64,000 nt of DNA from Branchipolynoe longqiensis (GCA_030323885.1 CM059188.1:115781430-115845429); one strand, 5' to 3'; positions 21,523 through 32,057 are shown, counted from the stretch's first letter. Numbers and translations are program-made. The notes: generated from the sequence alone by a model not told the origin.

Positions 21523-22439
21523 TATGACCGCTGCGGGCTTGGGCTGAGCAACCTGCATTCTGAAATGTGGGCTACTCGCCGGGACAAGCCCGCATCGGCC
21601 ATCAAATGCGGGGCTGGGTTCACGGGTGTAACGCGTTGCTAGGAGACACCGGATTTCGCCTTTCCTAGCAATGATGGAGGATCGAGCACTCGGGCTCAGA
21701 CCCATCGGACATGTTTCTACACGCTCTGATGTTTTATTGTGGGAATTCTGAATTGTTTTAAATTGTGGGAATTCTGAATTGTTTTAAATGCTGGGAGAGG
21801 ATGTACTTATGCGTATTTATCGATTCTGAATTGGATTGTATCAGTAGGGTTAAGAATAAAGTTGTGAGCTCTTAAAAGTGATTGGAACTTTCCTTGCATT
21901 CTTTACAATTCTCCAGTCCCTATGTATATTAACTGCTCTGGTCAACTTGATATTGATATTCGATTATCCTATATACATATATGTAATTAAGGGCCTTCTA
22001 CCTGGCAGGCCTTCAGCAGCCGATCAACCCAACATCGTAACCACCTTCCGAATAAAGGTACAAATTGCAATATTAAACAAATTACTATCTAGTCTGTCCC
22101 TTACCAGTGACAGTGGTGACACTAAATATCGGGTGTCTGTTTTGGATTTAGACTATTGCAAGTAGCACACACAACACACTACAAAGGCAGGGAGAGCCAA
22201 AGGATTTAGGGAAGAGTTAAATACACATTATAAGATGTGGGGAGAGGGTCGATCCGTAGCTTTATGACACTCTGGCTGTCCACCCTTAGCCTGGGGAGCA
22301 CATCGATGAAGGCAGTCAACCGGCGGCGGGATGAGAGGCGGCGGCTGCCTGCGCCAGTCCCAGGAAATTCACCCGGAAATTATTATAGAAAATAACACTT
22401 AGGATCACCTTAGACGGAGAATGCAAAAAGCTGAACGGT

Positions 22440-22440
<1 letters not shown>
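21523..22440. other. Unassigned stretch
   Basis: No gene recognised. A 32-bp direct doublet lies at 21735-21800 (GTGGGAATTCTGAATTG and TTTTAAAT, twice). Confidence 0.4.

Positions 22441-22484
<44 letters not shown>
22441..22484. repeat. (TA)n microsatellite
   Basis: About 20 TA units. Confidence 0.9.
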
Positions 22485-22485
<1 letters not shown>

Positions 22486-22694
22486 TGTGTGTGTGTTGGA
22501 TAATTTATTATGCGAGTATTATTTTAGGACGAAGACGTGTATTATCCATGGTCGGGATAATACCTATTCTAGTTCTTAGGAACTGTATTTGCATAAGCTA
22601 TCACTTCATTCGGAAATGCAAATCTGTGTTATGGTTGTCAGCAAATAACTGATATAATTACGTGGTGGTCACATGAGTATCCAACTGTACTACT

Positions 22695-22962
22695 TATGCC
22701 AAGTACACACCTCCCGTATAGGATTCACGCACTAAAACTCGCGACTCAACCCAACCCGCTTAAAACTGAAAACGGGCCGATTCATTTTTCGAATCGCGAA
22801 TCGCAATCGTAAGCAAGCAGTTTTAGCCCTAAAAATGAGTTTTAAGTCGTGAATCGCAATCGGTAGGTGTGCTAGGGGAGTGCACACCTCACGACTTTTG
22901 GGCAGTTTTAGATCGTATTCGGTAAGTGGGTGTGGAAAAACGGTAGGTGTGTACCTAGCATA
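22695..22962. mobile_element. Harbinger-like foldback MITE, copy 2
   Basis: Ends TATGCCAAGTACACACCTCC and ACGGTAGGTGTGTACCTAGC are imperfect inverted complements related to the MITE at 14522-14803, with the same interior pieces (GGCCGATTCATTTTTCGAAT). Confidence 0.65.
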
Positions 22963-23261
22963 AATGTACCTTGCTAACATTTATATTACTTTACTTCTGC
23001 TGTCTTCCTTTGCTCCCTCCCACCCTGTGTGTGTGGTGGAGTAGCTATGTTGCATAACCTGCCGTGCCCGATGCCTGGATGGGAGCATAGCGGCACGCAT
23101 ACACCAGTTTCACGCTGCTGCACAGCACTCGCCGTTCACATTTTTATTTTAAATAAAGGGTATGGCCGTTCCGTAGGTGCCACACTGCCAGCCAGTGAAC
23201 TTCTGATCCAAACCGTACCTTGTCTTTTTTCTGTAACGTAGGAGTTAAATTATATATATAT

Positions 23262-23518
23262 ATGAGCCTGTCGCAAAAGGTGATACCTCTTTTTTTTTGT
23301 CCATATTAACGATTGACACAAAACAGCACAGAAATGGTTACACTGAAAACACAAGGACATTTGCTTCAAATCAATAGGTATTCTATTGGGATTATGAAAC
23401 ACCATGTAAAAAACAAATCAGTTTATCCTGAGCAAATTCATAAGCAGATAGTATGTTGATCATTACAATGGACAAAGCTTTGTCCCATATTGCTTAGCAC
23501 CTTTTGAGACAGTCTCAT
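23262..23518. mobile_element. MITE family 'ATGAG', copy 1
   Basis: 257 bp with inverted ends ATGAGCCTGTCGCAAAAGGT and ACCTTTTGAGACAGTCTCAT. The left side is a TA microsatellite; the right side abuts element E2. A second copy at 43129-43381 is close to identical and has TA repeat on both sides. Confidence 0.8.
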
Positions 23519-23703
23519 TGTACATGTTGCCGGAAACATGCATAATTCAAAATTCCTGACTACGGGCTTGATATGTCGGCATACCATAGGATACCGTTCG
23601 ACCTGCAGTAGCTATGGTCCGTGTTACCTTCTGGTACGGAAATCTAAGCACAGGGAACAGTTTACCTGGACCTGTCGTTGACAGAGGGTTGCAGCGTAGG
23701 CCA
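23519..23703 (+). repeat. E2 split direct repeat A1
   Basis: TGTACATGTTGCCGGAAACA through TGACTACGGGCTTGATATGT to GTTGACAGAGGGTTG, matching A2 at 29454-29640 with scattered differences and small indels. It lies at the extreme 5' end. Confidence 0.85.
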
Positions 23704-23861
23704 AGTGGATTGTGCTTACGATGCCGACGGATGCCCTACAGTGAAGTGTCGTCGGACATTCTTCAGGGGTTAATTGGCTTTGAGTCATCTGGATGTGGTT
23801 CTGACGGCGGAATACAGGACGATCTGCATGTGAGATTGTGTTGTCAAATACGCGACTGCAA

Positions 23862-24905
23862 ATGGCGGATCTAGGTTCCATGGACCCTGTACCGTCAACT
23901 TCAACAGCAAATGATCACCCGTCTCTGGACGATATAGCCAAGTTGTTGGATGTAAAACTGAAGTCTGCACAAAAGCCATTATTGGAGCGTATTCGGGGTC
24001 TGGAGTCTTCTAGGCACAATGGAGGACTACATACGGATCAGTCGGACGTGCCGCATGAATCGAATGATGACGTCACTGGACGGTCATTAGAAACGGTTAT
24101 GCGCAGTTCAAGTCGACATGAAATTTGGCAAACGGAATCGTGTAGTAACAGGAATGTCATAACCAAGGCCAAAGGTAACGTGTGCCATTCTCCTTGTTCT
24201 GGTCGTGCATGTAAACGTAATGTGTCAGATGTTATGACTGGAACGGCCAGTGAGGCCTCAGTATATGCGCGCGTTGATACGGTCTGCTGGTCGAAGGTTA
24301 CAGCGTCAAACCACACTGTTAAACTGCTTCCTATAAATTACGTAATCAGACGTGAGACGAAGGGAAAAGCCAGCAAGGAGCGGTACTTGGTTCGAGTACT
24401 GGCGGCATCGTCGAATGGTCAAAAAGTGGAGATGTGCTGGCTTCATGGCTCGCCATTTCGATGCTCCTCTCGATTCCATTTTGGACCAGGCCCAACCATC
24501 CTCGTGGCATAACTGTCTGAACAGAGAACGCCTTATATGCAACTATCCGTTTTAATTCATAATGTGTAATAAGCGGAAATGGTTGTAGGTGTTTCCCAAG
24601 TCAGAAGGGATATTTGTGGGCTAGCTAGACGAGTCGACCAAAGCTCGACATCCAATGCATGGTCGACCGCAACCGAATATAAAAAGGGAGTAGATGCGAG
24701 ACCGTGTATCATATGGAACAGGGGTGGTTCGTGTGGACACACAGGTGACCATGGAGAAGGAAACAGTCAGTTTGTTCACATCTGTGCTTATTGTCCTTTT
24801 AAGTTACGCAAGAAGCATACGCACAAAGAGGTGGATTGCAAGACGAAGCAACATGCCAAGGAAATGGTCGTAGAGGATTCTTCAGCCCGTACAAAGAATT
24901 TTTAG
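23862..24905 (+). pseudogene. gag: Gag-like protein of E2, frameshifted
   Basis: First in-frame ATG is at 23862 (MADLGSMDPVPS). The first frame runs to about 24410 and contains LLPINYVIRRETKGK, equivalent to LLPHTYVIRDEKKGK of the E1 Gag. Homology then jumps to the +1 frame (MVKKWRCAGFMARHFDAPLD, matching the E1 block after that motif) until a stop at 24555. It returns to the first frame at 24579-24905 with the Cys/His region CIIWNRGGSCGH, ICAYC and HKEVDC. At least two lesions therefore break it. An RNA-binding nucleocapsid role is inferred from the zinc-binding-like residues. The pol frame overlaps its end by about 100 nt in a different frame. Confidence 0.75.
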
Positions 24906-27900
24906 AGCGCAGTCGGCCGGTGACTGCTACTACACATGAGACAGTGCGTATGGAGGCGGATGTGAGATTGTCGCAGTTCGTACCCGAGACTACAGATGTC
25001 GCCACAGACGATGATGCGTCAATTAACCCAGTCGGCATTGGTCGAAATAAGGTCGGTGCGGTTGATTTGTTGGTGGCGTGTCGGCCTCCGTGTGTATCGA
25101 CTCCCTCTGTCGTCCCTGTTTCCTCATTTAACTCTGATACAATTCTGGCTGGTAGCACCCGCATACAGTGCGATATTAGTTCTGTAGGTTCTCATGAACC
25201 CCTTCACTGTCACCCGTTAAACAAAGCTAGTGGGAGATCGTCAGTTCTGCCTAAAAGACAACGGGCGCCATCTAAATATTTCTTTAAGAACTATAAATTC
25301 AAGCGTGGCCCGCCAGTCAGGGCCACTGATCGTTTTCAGGATATTAATTGTCAAGGTTTTAGGTATGCGTTGAACTGTACTAGCTTAGTAAAAAAGGCAC
25401 GTTATGCGTGGTCTAAGCCATCAAGGCAATATTTAGTTGCCACTTATAACGTTAACACGAAAATGTATTATGTCGATACACATACGGTAGGTACGACGTC
25501 ACATCAATCACCACTGACAGTAACTTCGCCACCGTCTGGGTTCGAACAAGACAATGATCATGATAGCGAACAGGCTATAGTGACGTCTACCTGCTCTCTG
25601 TGTTTCAATATGACTGAGTCAGCGGCCTCAAATAATGGACTGGTACTCATGGACAGATTCGGTAACTGTCTGTCGGCTGACTCGAATATTGACTGTTTGG
25701 ACTGTATCTCAGTTTGTAAAAAATGCATACGCCTCTATATGCGACCTGGAGTTAGTCCGGCCACTAACTTAATTAATGTTCCTTCTGGCACCCTTTCTCA
25801 ATCTTCTGTTTCTAAGTTGCCGGGTACTGTGTTACAGGTTCCAGTTGTTGCTGTTCATTCTGGTAACGAAAAGGTTGTGAAAGGGTGTCCCTCTATTACT
25901 ATTTCGGATGTTATGAATCCAGTTTGTGTTCCTAGTAACACTGACCTTGACAAGGTTGTACTTGTCAGGAGTTCCGAGTTGAGCTCACCCTTCTTTATGG
26001 TTGATCAGATGGGACGAAACAATGGTAGGATCGTCCCAGGTTCTTCTGAACTTGAAATAGTTGGTGGTCCTCCGCCTGTTAATGTTGCTATGCCTAGTCT
26101 GTCACCGTTAAACTTTGAAGTTGATTTGCGTGTTGCTGGTTATGATGATGTTGATGTTCTTAATGATATGATTGATACACAAGTGTATGATGATGACGTC
26201 TCGAATTTTTGTGATAAATCACCCCTAGATTGTAGAGCCGCAGTCTTACGTATGTGGCCTAATATAAATGCTACGTGTGACCTCGGTTTGAATTATTCAG
26301 ACATTTATATGAAAGTTAGATCTACGGGCCTCCCGAATTATTTATCGGCTAAATTGCCGATTCCGTCAGGATTACGTATTGCTAACTGGAAAACTTTATT
26401 GTTGGGGTACGAAGATATAGAAATAATATCATTTCTGGAGTTTGGTTGGCCGGCCAACTTTACTGGTTCGTTTATTCCAACTCCAACTATGATTAACCAT
26501 GCTCGTTCTAAGGAAGATTTGTTTTGGATTGATAATTATGTGCGTACTGAATTGCTTCATGGAGCATTGCTAGGTCCATTTAATGAACCCCCATTTTATC
26601 CATGGGCACAAATTAGTCCCATTATGACCCGCCCCAAGAAAAATACTGATGAACGGAGAATAATAGTTGATCTTAGTTACCCGAAGGGGCGCGGTGTCAA
26701 TGCCGGTATTAATAAAGGGTTCTATCAGGGTAAGCCTTATAAATATCACCTTCCAAGCATTATGTCATTAGCTAAACAAATCACGAAACTGGGCGACGAA
26801 TGTTTTATGTGGTCAATTGATCTTGCTAGGGCGTACAGGCAATTAAGAACCTGCCCCTTAAGTGTGCCTCTTTTTGGGATTAACGTTGATAATAAATATT
26901 ATTTTGATATTGCTCCGCCTTTTGGATGTCGTACATCGAGTATGGCTTGTGCACGAACTACGGCGGCAGTGGTATATCTAATGACTAAAATGGGATTTTT
27001 TACATTATGTTTTTTAGACGATTTTGTGGGGGTGGAAAATTCTTTGGAAAAAGCACAAGAGGCGTATGATTACGTTTTTAAGTTGACTGCATGTTTAGGC
27101 CTAAATTTAGCGATACGTAAATGTACTCCTCCGACTCAAAAGCTCATCTGGTTAGGTTATGAAATCGATTCAAAAAACTTATGTGTCCGTATACCTGACA
27201 TCAAATTACTAGACATATTGATAGAATGTAAAAAATGGGTAGTTGGTAGGGAAGTTACTCGAAAAAATGTACAGCGGTTAGTTGGGCGGTTACAATTTAT
27301 TTCAAAATGTGTGATGTCTGCACGCATTTTTATGAACCGAATTTCAGATTTTCTTCGAGGAACACCATTCATAGGAAAAGTCAGAGTAACGGATGTTTTA
27401 GTAAGGGATGTAGCTTGGTTTTTGCGTTTTTCAGAAGGCCATAATAGGTTGGTTTTGTTGCAACACTTACCTAATAAAATATGGGTCATTGAGTGCGATT
27501 CTTCATTGCTCGGTGAGGGTGCATTCAGTCCGACGCATTATTATTCGGAATTGTATACAGCGAAATTTCTTGATAATGGTTTTCACATTGCGCAATTGGA
27601 GGCCGTAAATTTGGTGGTGGCGTTAAAAAACCTTTCCCCCCCTGACCCTCATAATTATCAAATTATCATTAATACTGATAATGCTGCTTCCCAACAGGTG
27701 CTGTCTACTGGTGCTGGAAAGGATCCTGTCTTATGCGCCTGTGCCCACGAGATCTGGAGGTTTGCTGCCACGTTTACTTGTGTGGTACAGGTTGTCCATA
27801 AGCCGGGAAAGCATCTAGTACTAGCGGATGCTCTAAGTAGGTTGTGTTTTGATAGTAGGTTTAAATTAATTGCTGACGAGTTATGTCAGGCTAATTTGTT

Positions 27901-27952
27901 GACTAAAATACATGTTTCATATGACGGGCAGGTGTTAGACGTCTCGTTTTAG
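24836..27952 (+). CDS. pol: Reverse transcriptase-RNase H polyprotein of E2 (about 1038 aa)
   Basis: Open from 24803 to the TAG at 27952 with no early ATG; the first in-frame ATG is at 24950, so expression by frameshifting from gag is possible. Residues 1-460 are a variable region with Cys pairs near 255-300. RT core about 560-800: TRPKKNTDERRIIVDLSYPK, motif A SIDLARAYRQL (Asp662), FGCRTSSMACARTT, and motif C LCFLDDF (Asp728, Asp729). RNase H about 880-1000: VIECDSS (Asp888), QLEAVNL (Glu922), NTDNAAS (Asp948), LADALSRL (Asp998). All catalytic residues expected for DIRS-type enzymes are present. It would copy element RNA into DNA using a circular intermediate later integrated by the YR. AT-rich codon use contrasts with the GC-rich E3. 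Confidence 0.88.
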   Translation: MQDEATCQGNGRRGFFSPYKEFLERSRPVTATTHETVRMEADVRLSQFVPETTDVATDDDASINPVGIGRNKVGAVDLLVACRPPCVSTPSVVPVSSFNSDTILAGSTRIQCDISSVGSHEPLHCHPLNKASGRSSVLPKRQRAPSKYFFKNYKFKRGPPVRATDRFQDINCQGFRYALNCTSLVKKARYAWSKPSRQYLVATYNVNTKMYYVDTHTVGTTSHQSPLTVTSPPSGFEQDNDHDSEQAIVTSTCSLCFNMTESAASNNGLVLMDRFGNCLSADSNIDCLDCISVCKKCIRLYMRPGVSPATNLINVPSGTLSQSSVSKLPGTVLQVPVVAVHSGNEKVVKGCPSITISDVMNPVCVPSNTDLDKVVLVRSSELSSPFFMVDQMGRNNGRIVPGSSELEIVGGPPPVNVAMPSLSPLNFEVDLRVAGYDDVDVLNDMIDTQVYDDDVSNFCDKSPLDCRAAVLRMWPNINATCDLGLNYSDIYMKVRSTGLPNYLSAKLPIPSGLRIANWKTLLLGYEDIEIISFLEFGWPANFTGSFIPTPTMINHARSKEDLFWIDNYVRTELLHGALLGPFNEPPFYPWAQISPIMTRPKKNTDERRIIVDLSYPKGRGVNAGINKGFYQGKPYKYHLPSIMSLAKQITKLGDECFMWSIDLARAYRQLRTCPLSVPLFGINVDNKYYFDIAPPFGCRTSSMACARTTAAVVYLMTKMGFFTLCFLDDFVGVENSLEKAQEAYDYVFKLTACLGLNLAIRKCTPPTQKLIWLGYEIDSKNLCVRIPDIKLLDILIECKKWVVGREVTRKNVQRLVGRLQFISKCVMSARIFMNRISDFLRGTPFIGKVRVTDVLVRDVAWFLRFSEGHNRLVLLQHLPNKIWVIECDSSLLGEGAFSPTHYYSELYTAKFLDNGFHIAQLEAVNLVVALKNLSPPDPHNYQIIINTDNAASQQVLSTGAGKDPVLCACAHEIWRFAATFTCVVQVVHKPGKHLVLADALSRLCFDSRFKLIADELCQANLLTKIHVSYDGQVLDVSF

Positions 27953-28925
27953 TGCCAGCCTGCATGTTGATAATGTTGTTATATGCCTTTATCAACTTGC
28001 AGAAAATAGACGGGCTTTAGTACATAGGATAGGTGTGTACTTCGCGGCAGGACTAGCAGAAGGGACATGGAGAAATAAAAGGGTACAATTTAGGGAGTAT
28101 CTAATGTTTTGTAATAATATTGGAGACAATCCTAAGAAACCCAAACTAAAGACGGTAATGGTATATGCTTTATATTTAAATGATAAATTAAAAACTGAAG
28201 GAGCTGTAAAAAATTATATGAGTGGGGCAAGGACTTGGATAAGATTGATGAAAGGAAGTACTGAATCACTTGACTGTTATGCTATGACATTAATTAATGC
28301 TGGAATAGGTAAATTAAAAAATAATGCTGTAAATAGAGCTTATCCGTTGAAAATTAAGCATATTAAAATGATGATCATAAAATTTTAAAAGATTAAAGAT
28401 GATGGACTTGTGTTAATTGTTGCATTACTAATAGGTTATCTATGTTTATTAAGACAGTCTAATTTATTTTATTCCGAGGTATCTGGAGATAGCGGTCACA
28501 TGTTGCTCAGAAGGGACATCAAGGCACACGAAACACACCTAACAATAACAGTTAGGAGCACTAAAACGACACACCGTCCTGAAGATGTGTTCAGCATTGA
28601 GCTACCAAAAGGGGCAAGTTCCAACTTCTGCCCAGTGCGTGCTTGGTCGAAATACATCCGACTGACTCCGGTACATAAGGCCGCCCCAGCTTTCGTCCTG
28701 AACAATGGGGAGCCGCTGACTGCCATAGTGTTTAAAAAATGTATGCACGCTGCATTGAAATCTTGTGGACTTCCCTGGTGGCCATTGGTGACGTGTCATA
28801 GTCTTCGGCGAGGGGGAGCCCAGGAGTATGCACGAATCGGAATGCCTGTAGAGTGCATAAAGGCACTTGGGAGATGGAAATCCGATAGTGTATTTGACTA
28901 TGTAAATAAACACGTATTGAGTTAG
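27939..28925 (+). pseudogene. Tyrosine recombinase of E2, one in-frame stop
   Basis: The YR frame is open from 27939, overlapping the pol stop by 14 nt in the +1 frame. It has no ATG until 28104, after conserved-looking sequence (TWRNKRVQFREYLMF). One TAA at 28386 interrupts it; the frame continues unchanged to 28925. Catalytic residues are visible: Arg in LCLLRQSN, His-x-x-Arg in CHSLRRGG, Trp in GRWKSD and the likely nucleophile Tyr in FDYVNKHV. It would integrate the circular DNA by a phage-integrase-like mechanism through a DNA-3'-phosphotyrosine. Apart from the TAA it looks complete. It ends 30 bp before repeat B1. Confidence 0.82.
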
Positions 28926-28954
28926 GAATCATCATCTCCCCTGTCCCAAATTTG

Positions 28955-29453
28955 GCTGAGAGATGATGATCCCAGTGTGCAATGTAACGAATGTTGCTGT
29001 GTGAAGTGATAGTGCGAATGTGGTTGAGTGTGCCAGATGTGAGCTGATGAAGTGACCGTGATCTGTTGTAGCTGTGTCGTCATGTCTTCTGTTTCCAGTT
29101 TTATTACAGAAATGAATAGAGAATGCTCAGAAGTATATCTTATAGTAGTATGATAGTACAATCACGGATTGGCCTGCATATAAGTAACTGAATTATGAAT
29201 TAGTACTTGAACTTGACCCCGATAAGACCTGCACATAAGTAATGAATAGTAAATTAGAAAAAATGTCAGAGGTTGTACTACCTGCTGAAATAGAATAATT
29301 AAAGCTAATTATCTCAATTGTATTATTGAGAAAAGCTGATAAATAATGTTTTAACAAAGGTGTAGTCCAAAAAAGGCTGCTGTAAAATTTATTAAGCTCA
29401 AATAATAAATTTATTAGCCCAAAAAAGTTATTATCTGTGTCTGGTTTTGAATT
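28955..29453 (+). repeat. E2 split direct repeat B1
   Basis: About 499 bp nearly identical to B2 (29690-30188), beginning GCTGAGAGATGATGATCCCA and ending CTGGTTTTGAATT. Confidence 0.9.
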
Positions 29454-29689
29454 GTACATGTTGCCGGAAACATGCATAATTCAAAATTCCTGACTACGGG
29501 CTTGATATGTCGATTACCATAGATACCGTTCGGATCATGCGTAGCTATGGTCCGTGTTAACTTCCGGTAAGGAATTCTAAGCACAGTTCAGTTCCTACCT
29601 GGCCACTGTCGTTGACGGAGGGTTGAAGCAGTAGAGACAATTTGACCATCCCACCCACCCATCAGCCTGTTTTGTACTCGTACCTGAGA
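29454..29689 (+). repeat. E2 split direct repeat A2
   Basis: Matches A1 over the first 185 bp (GTACATGTTGCCGGAAAC onward). The last 50 bp (TTTGACCATCCCACCCACCC on) have no clear partner in A1. Confidence 0.85.
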
Positions 29690-30184
29690 GCTGAGAGATG
29701 ATGATCCCAGTGTGCAATGTAACGAATGTTGCTGTGTGAAGTGATAGTGCGAATGTGGTTGAGTGCGCCAGATGTGAGCTGATGAAGTGACCGTGATCTG
29801 TTGTAGCTGTGTCGTCATGTCTTCTGTTTCCAGTTTTATTACAGAAATGAATAGAGAATGCTCAGAAGTATATCTTATAGTAGTATGATAGTACAATCAC
29901 GGATTGGCCTGCATATAAGTAACTGAATTATGAATTAGTACTTGAACTTGACCCCAATAAGACCTGCACATAAGTAATGAATAGTAAATTAGAAAAAAGT
30001 CAGAGGTTGTACTACCTGCTGAAATAGAATAATTAAAGCTAATTACCTCAATTGTATTATTGAGAAAAGCTGATAAATAATGTTTTAACAAAGGTGTAGT
30101 CCAAAAAAGGCTGCTGTAAAATTTATTAAGCTCAAATAATAAATTTATTAGCCCCAAAAAAGTTATTATCTGTGTCTGGTTTTG

Positions 30185-30188
<4 letters not shown>
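29690..30188 (+). repeat. E2 split direct repeat B2
   Basis: 3' terminal copy of B; it passes directly into a TA microsatellite at 30188. Confidence 0.9.
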
Positions 30189-30218
<30 letters not shown>

Positions 30219-30244
30219 GAATTAAATAATATTTATATCTGTTG

Positions 30245-30283
<39 letters not shown>

Positions 30284-30285
30284 TA
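30189..30285. repeat. Two (TA)n blocks
   Basis: TA runs at 30189-30216 and 30248-30285 separated by an AT-rich spacer. They form the right flank of E2. Confidence 0.9.
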
Positions 30286-30482
30286 TGACTTGAGGTGGGC
30301 ACTGACACCTTGTACACGCGATCCTGCGATGTTGATATGGCGTAAAACAACAACAAACAACACAGCCCGTAGCCGGGCTCCCCGAGCTAGTTGTCACCCG
30401 TGATGGCCGACTGGTTCCGGGCGGCACTGACCTCGGCGTGCCACGCCGCTAGGTGGCGCCAGCGGTAGATGCCTGCGATCGC

Positions 30483-30749
30483 ATGCCTGGTACACACCTC
30501 CCGTTTACGATTCATGCACTAAAATTGACTGTGTATCACGACCCCGACCCATCCCGTATACGATCTAAAACTGCCCGATTCGTTTTTCGAATCCCTTGCG
30601 ATTTCAGTTTTAACCCCTAAAACTGAGTTTTAAGTCGCGAATCGCAAGGCTCTGGTGTGCTAGGGGGCCGTACACCTAATGCCTAAAACTCAAACTTATG
30701 CACGAAACGGGCAGGTTTAGATCGTATACGGGAGGTGTGTACCAGGCAT
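30483..30749. mobile_element. Harbinger-like foldback MITE, copy 3
   Basis: Ends ATGCCTGGTACACACCTCCC and GGGAGGTGTGTACCAGGCAT are exact inverted complements; TAA follows the right end. The interior resembles copies 1 and 2 (CCGATTCGTTTTTCGAATC). Confidence 0.75.
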
Positions 30750-30780
30750 AACGGAGCACAACACCCCCCCCACCCCCACC

Positions 30781-30843
30781 GGCTGGGTATGTGGATCGGC
30801 ATCACTACCACCTGTCTGCCGATCCACATACGCAAACCCAGCC
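30781..30843. repeat. 63-bp hairpin
   Basis: Arms GGCTGGGT-ATGTGGATCGGC and GCCGATCCACAT-ACCCAGCC pair almost completely (a small bulge CGCAA in the right arm) around a 20-nt loop. Confidence 0.65.
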
Positions 30844-31107
30844 TTATTATTATCCTAAGTCATCTACTGTACTGCTCTCACCACTAATTGTTCATCGACT
30901 ATGCAACCGGGTCGATTGTGGCGCCCTCTGTCTGCAAATGCGGTAACTTGTCTGTCGACGCTCAGTCACTCTGCCCTCGATTTTTTCTTTAGGTTAGAGG
31001 TGATTAACCTTTAGCCAGCGAAAATATATATCTTGAACCCACTCTTATTTGTTTCCTTTATTTATATGTTGAATTAATTATACATATAGACTGGTAGACA
31101 TATATAC

Positions 31108-31525
31108 CTGTTTGTTTGTTGTTGTTTTACATCCTAGCAACATCTATGGGCATATACAGACACATACACGCATATACCCCAGGCGATGGACCAATCGGTA
31201 GGGCACAGGTTTCCCGCGTGTAAGGTCCGGAGTTCGAATCCATGGGAGTAGGGACCGGTTTTACTAATGGAGCACCAGACGCGTTGTCCAAATCGGTAGA
31301 GCGCAGGCTTCCCATGCGGAAGGTTGGGAGTAACGGGAGTTCGAATCCCAGCCGAGTCAAACCGATGACTTATAAGATTGATACTTGTCGCTACCTCGCC
31401 TGGCATTCGGCATTACTATGATAGGGCAAGGACTGGTTAGATCAGTACCAGGACAATATGACTGAGCGGGATATTGGGTCATGGTGGTCGTGGCTTGATC
31501 TCCCATTGGAGCAGCATGAAAAAGT
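31108..31525 (+). mobile_element. SINE-1 fragments
   Basis: 31108-31165 is a reverse tail (GTTGTTTTACATCCTAGC). 31180-31260 is a head-like piece with GAGTTCGAATCC. 31266-31525 is a forward copy with head GACGCGTTGTCCAAATCGGT, B box GAGTTCGAATCCC and the body up to GGATATTGGGTCATGG. Confidence 0.65.
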
Positions 31526-32010
31526 ATACCACCACCCACCCACCCACCACCCACGCCCCCCCCCCACCCCCCACCACCCACCACCCACCCCCACCACCCA
31601 CCACCCACCACCACCCACCACCCCACCGTCACAAACCACCGCCTCCCCCCCCCACACTTCCGTTCGATGTGGCCTAGTTATGATGCCACAAGTTCACTTG
31701 GGTCACATGGAAGCCGCAAGCCCCCCCCCCCCCACCCTGCCAAGTCATCACATTTTGTCGTCCTCTTCCACACCCCACAACATCCTCTCCCCGCCGCGCC
31801 CCGCCGCCAAACCCCCCCCCCCCCCCCCCCCCCCACCGCTCGCCGCCTGCCGCCCGCAGCCTGCCTCCCGCCGCCCGCCCCCCGCACCCACCCTGTCCTC
31901 ACCCCCTGCTCCTCCCCTACCCCCATGTCCCCGCCCCTCGCCCCTCGCCCCACGCCCCTCCCCACCCCTCCTTCTCCCCACCACCCGTCCCCACCCACCC
32001 CGTGCCATTA
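31526..32010. repeat. C-rich low-complexity tract
   Basis: About 485 bp, first CCACCCACC-type units, then poly-C runs (17 or more C near 31810-31833) and CCCGCC-type sequence. Strong strand asymmetry; the reverse strand is guanine-rich with many G-triplets. Long Pro-rich and Gly-rich frames here are artefacts. Confidence 0.9.
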
Positions 32011-32057
32011 CTAGTTGAACTGCCGGCAGCGGGCAGTCTCCCGCACTCCCTACTCAC

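Larger units (their letters stand above)
23519..30188 (+). mobile_element. Complete Ngaro-like YR retrotransposon E2
   Basis: Layout A1 (23519-23703), gag, pol, YR, B1 (28955-29453), A2 (29454-29689), B2 (29690-30188). Split direct repeats in the order A1-ORFs-B1-A2-B2, a tyrosine recombinase in place of an integrase, and an RT-RNase H without an obvious methyltransferase domain are the established marks of Ngaro/PAT elements. No target duplication is seen, as expected for YR insertion. The left neighbour is the end of a MITE; the right neighbour is a TA microsatellite. Gag has frameshifts and YR has one in-frame TAA, so this copy is probably inactive, although pol is fully open. Confidence 0.85.

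Noticed and set aside
24038..24316. Reverse-strand frame opposite E2 gag
   Set aside because: Gag homology on the plus strand explains this region; the reverse frame has no recognisable feature.
31458..32018. Pro-rich and Gly-rich frames of 100-190 residues
   Set aside because: They follow from the C-rich tract and overlap a SINE; no domain or codon bias.
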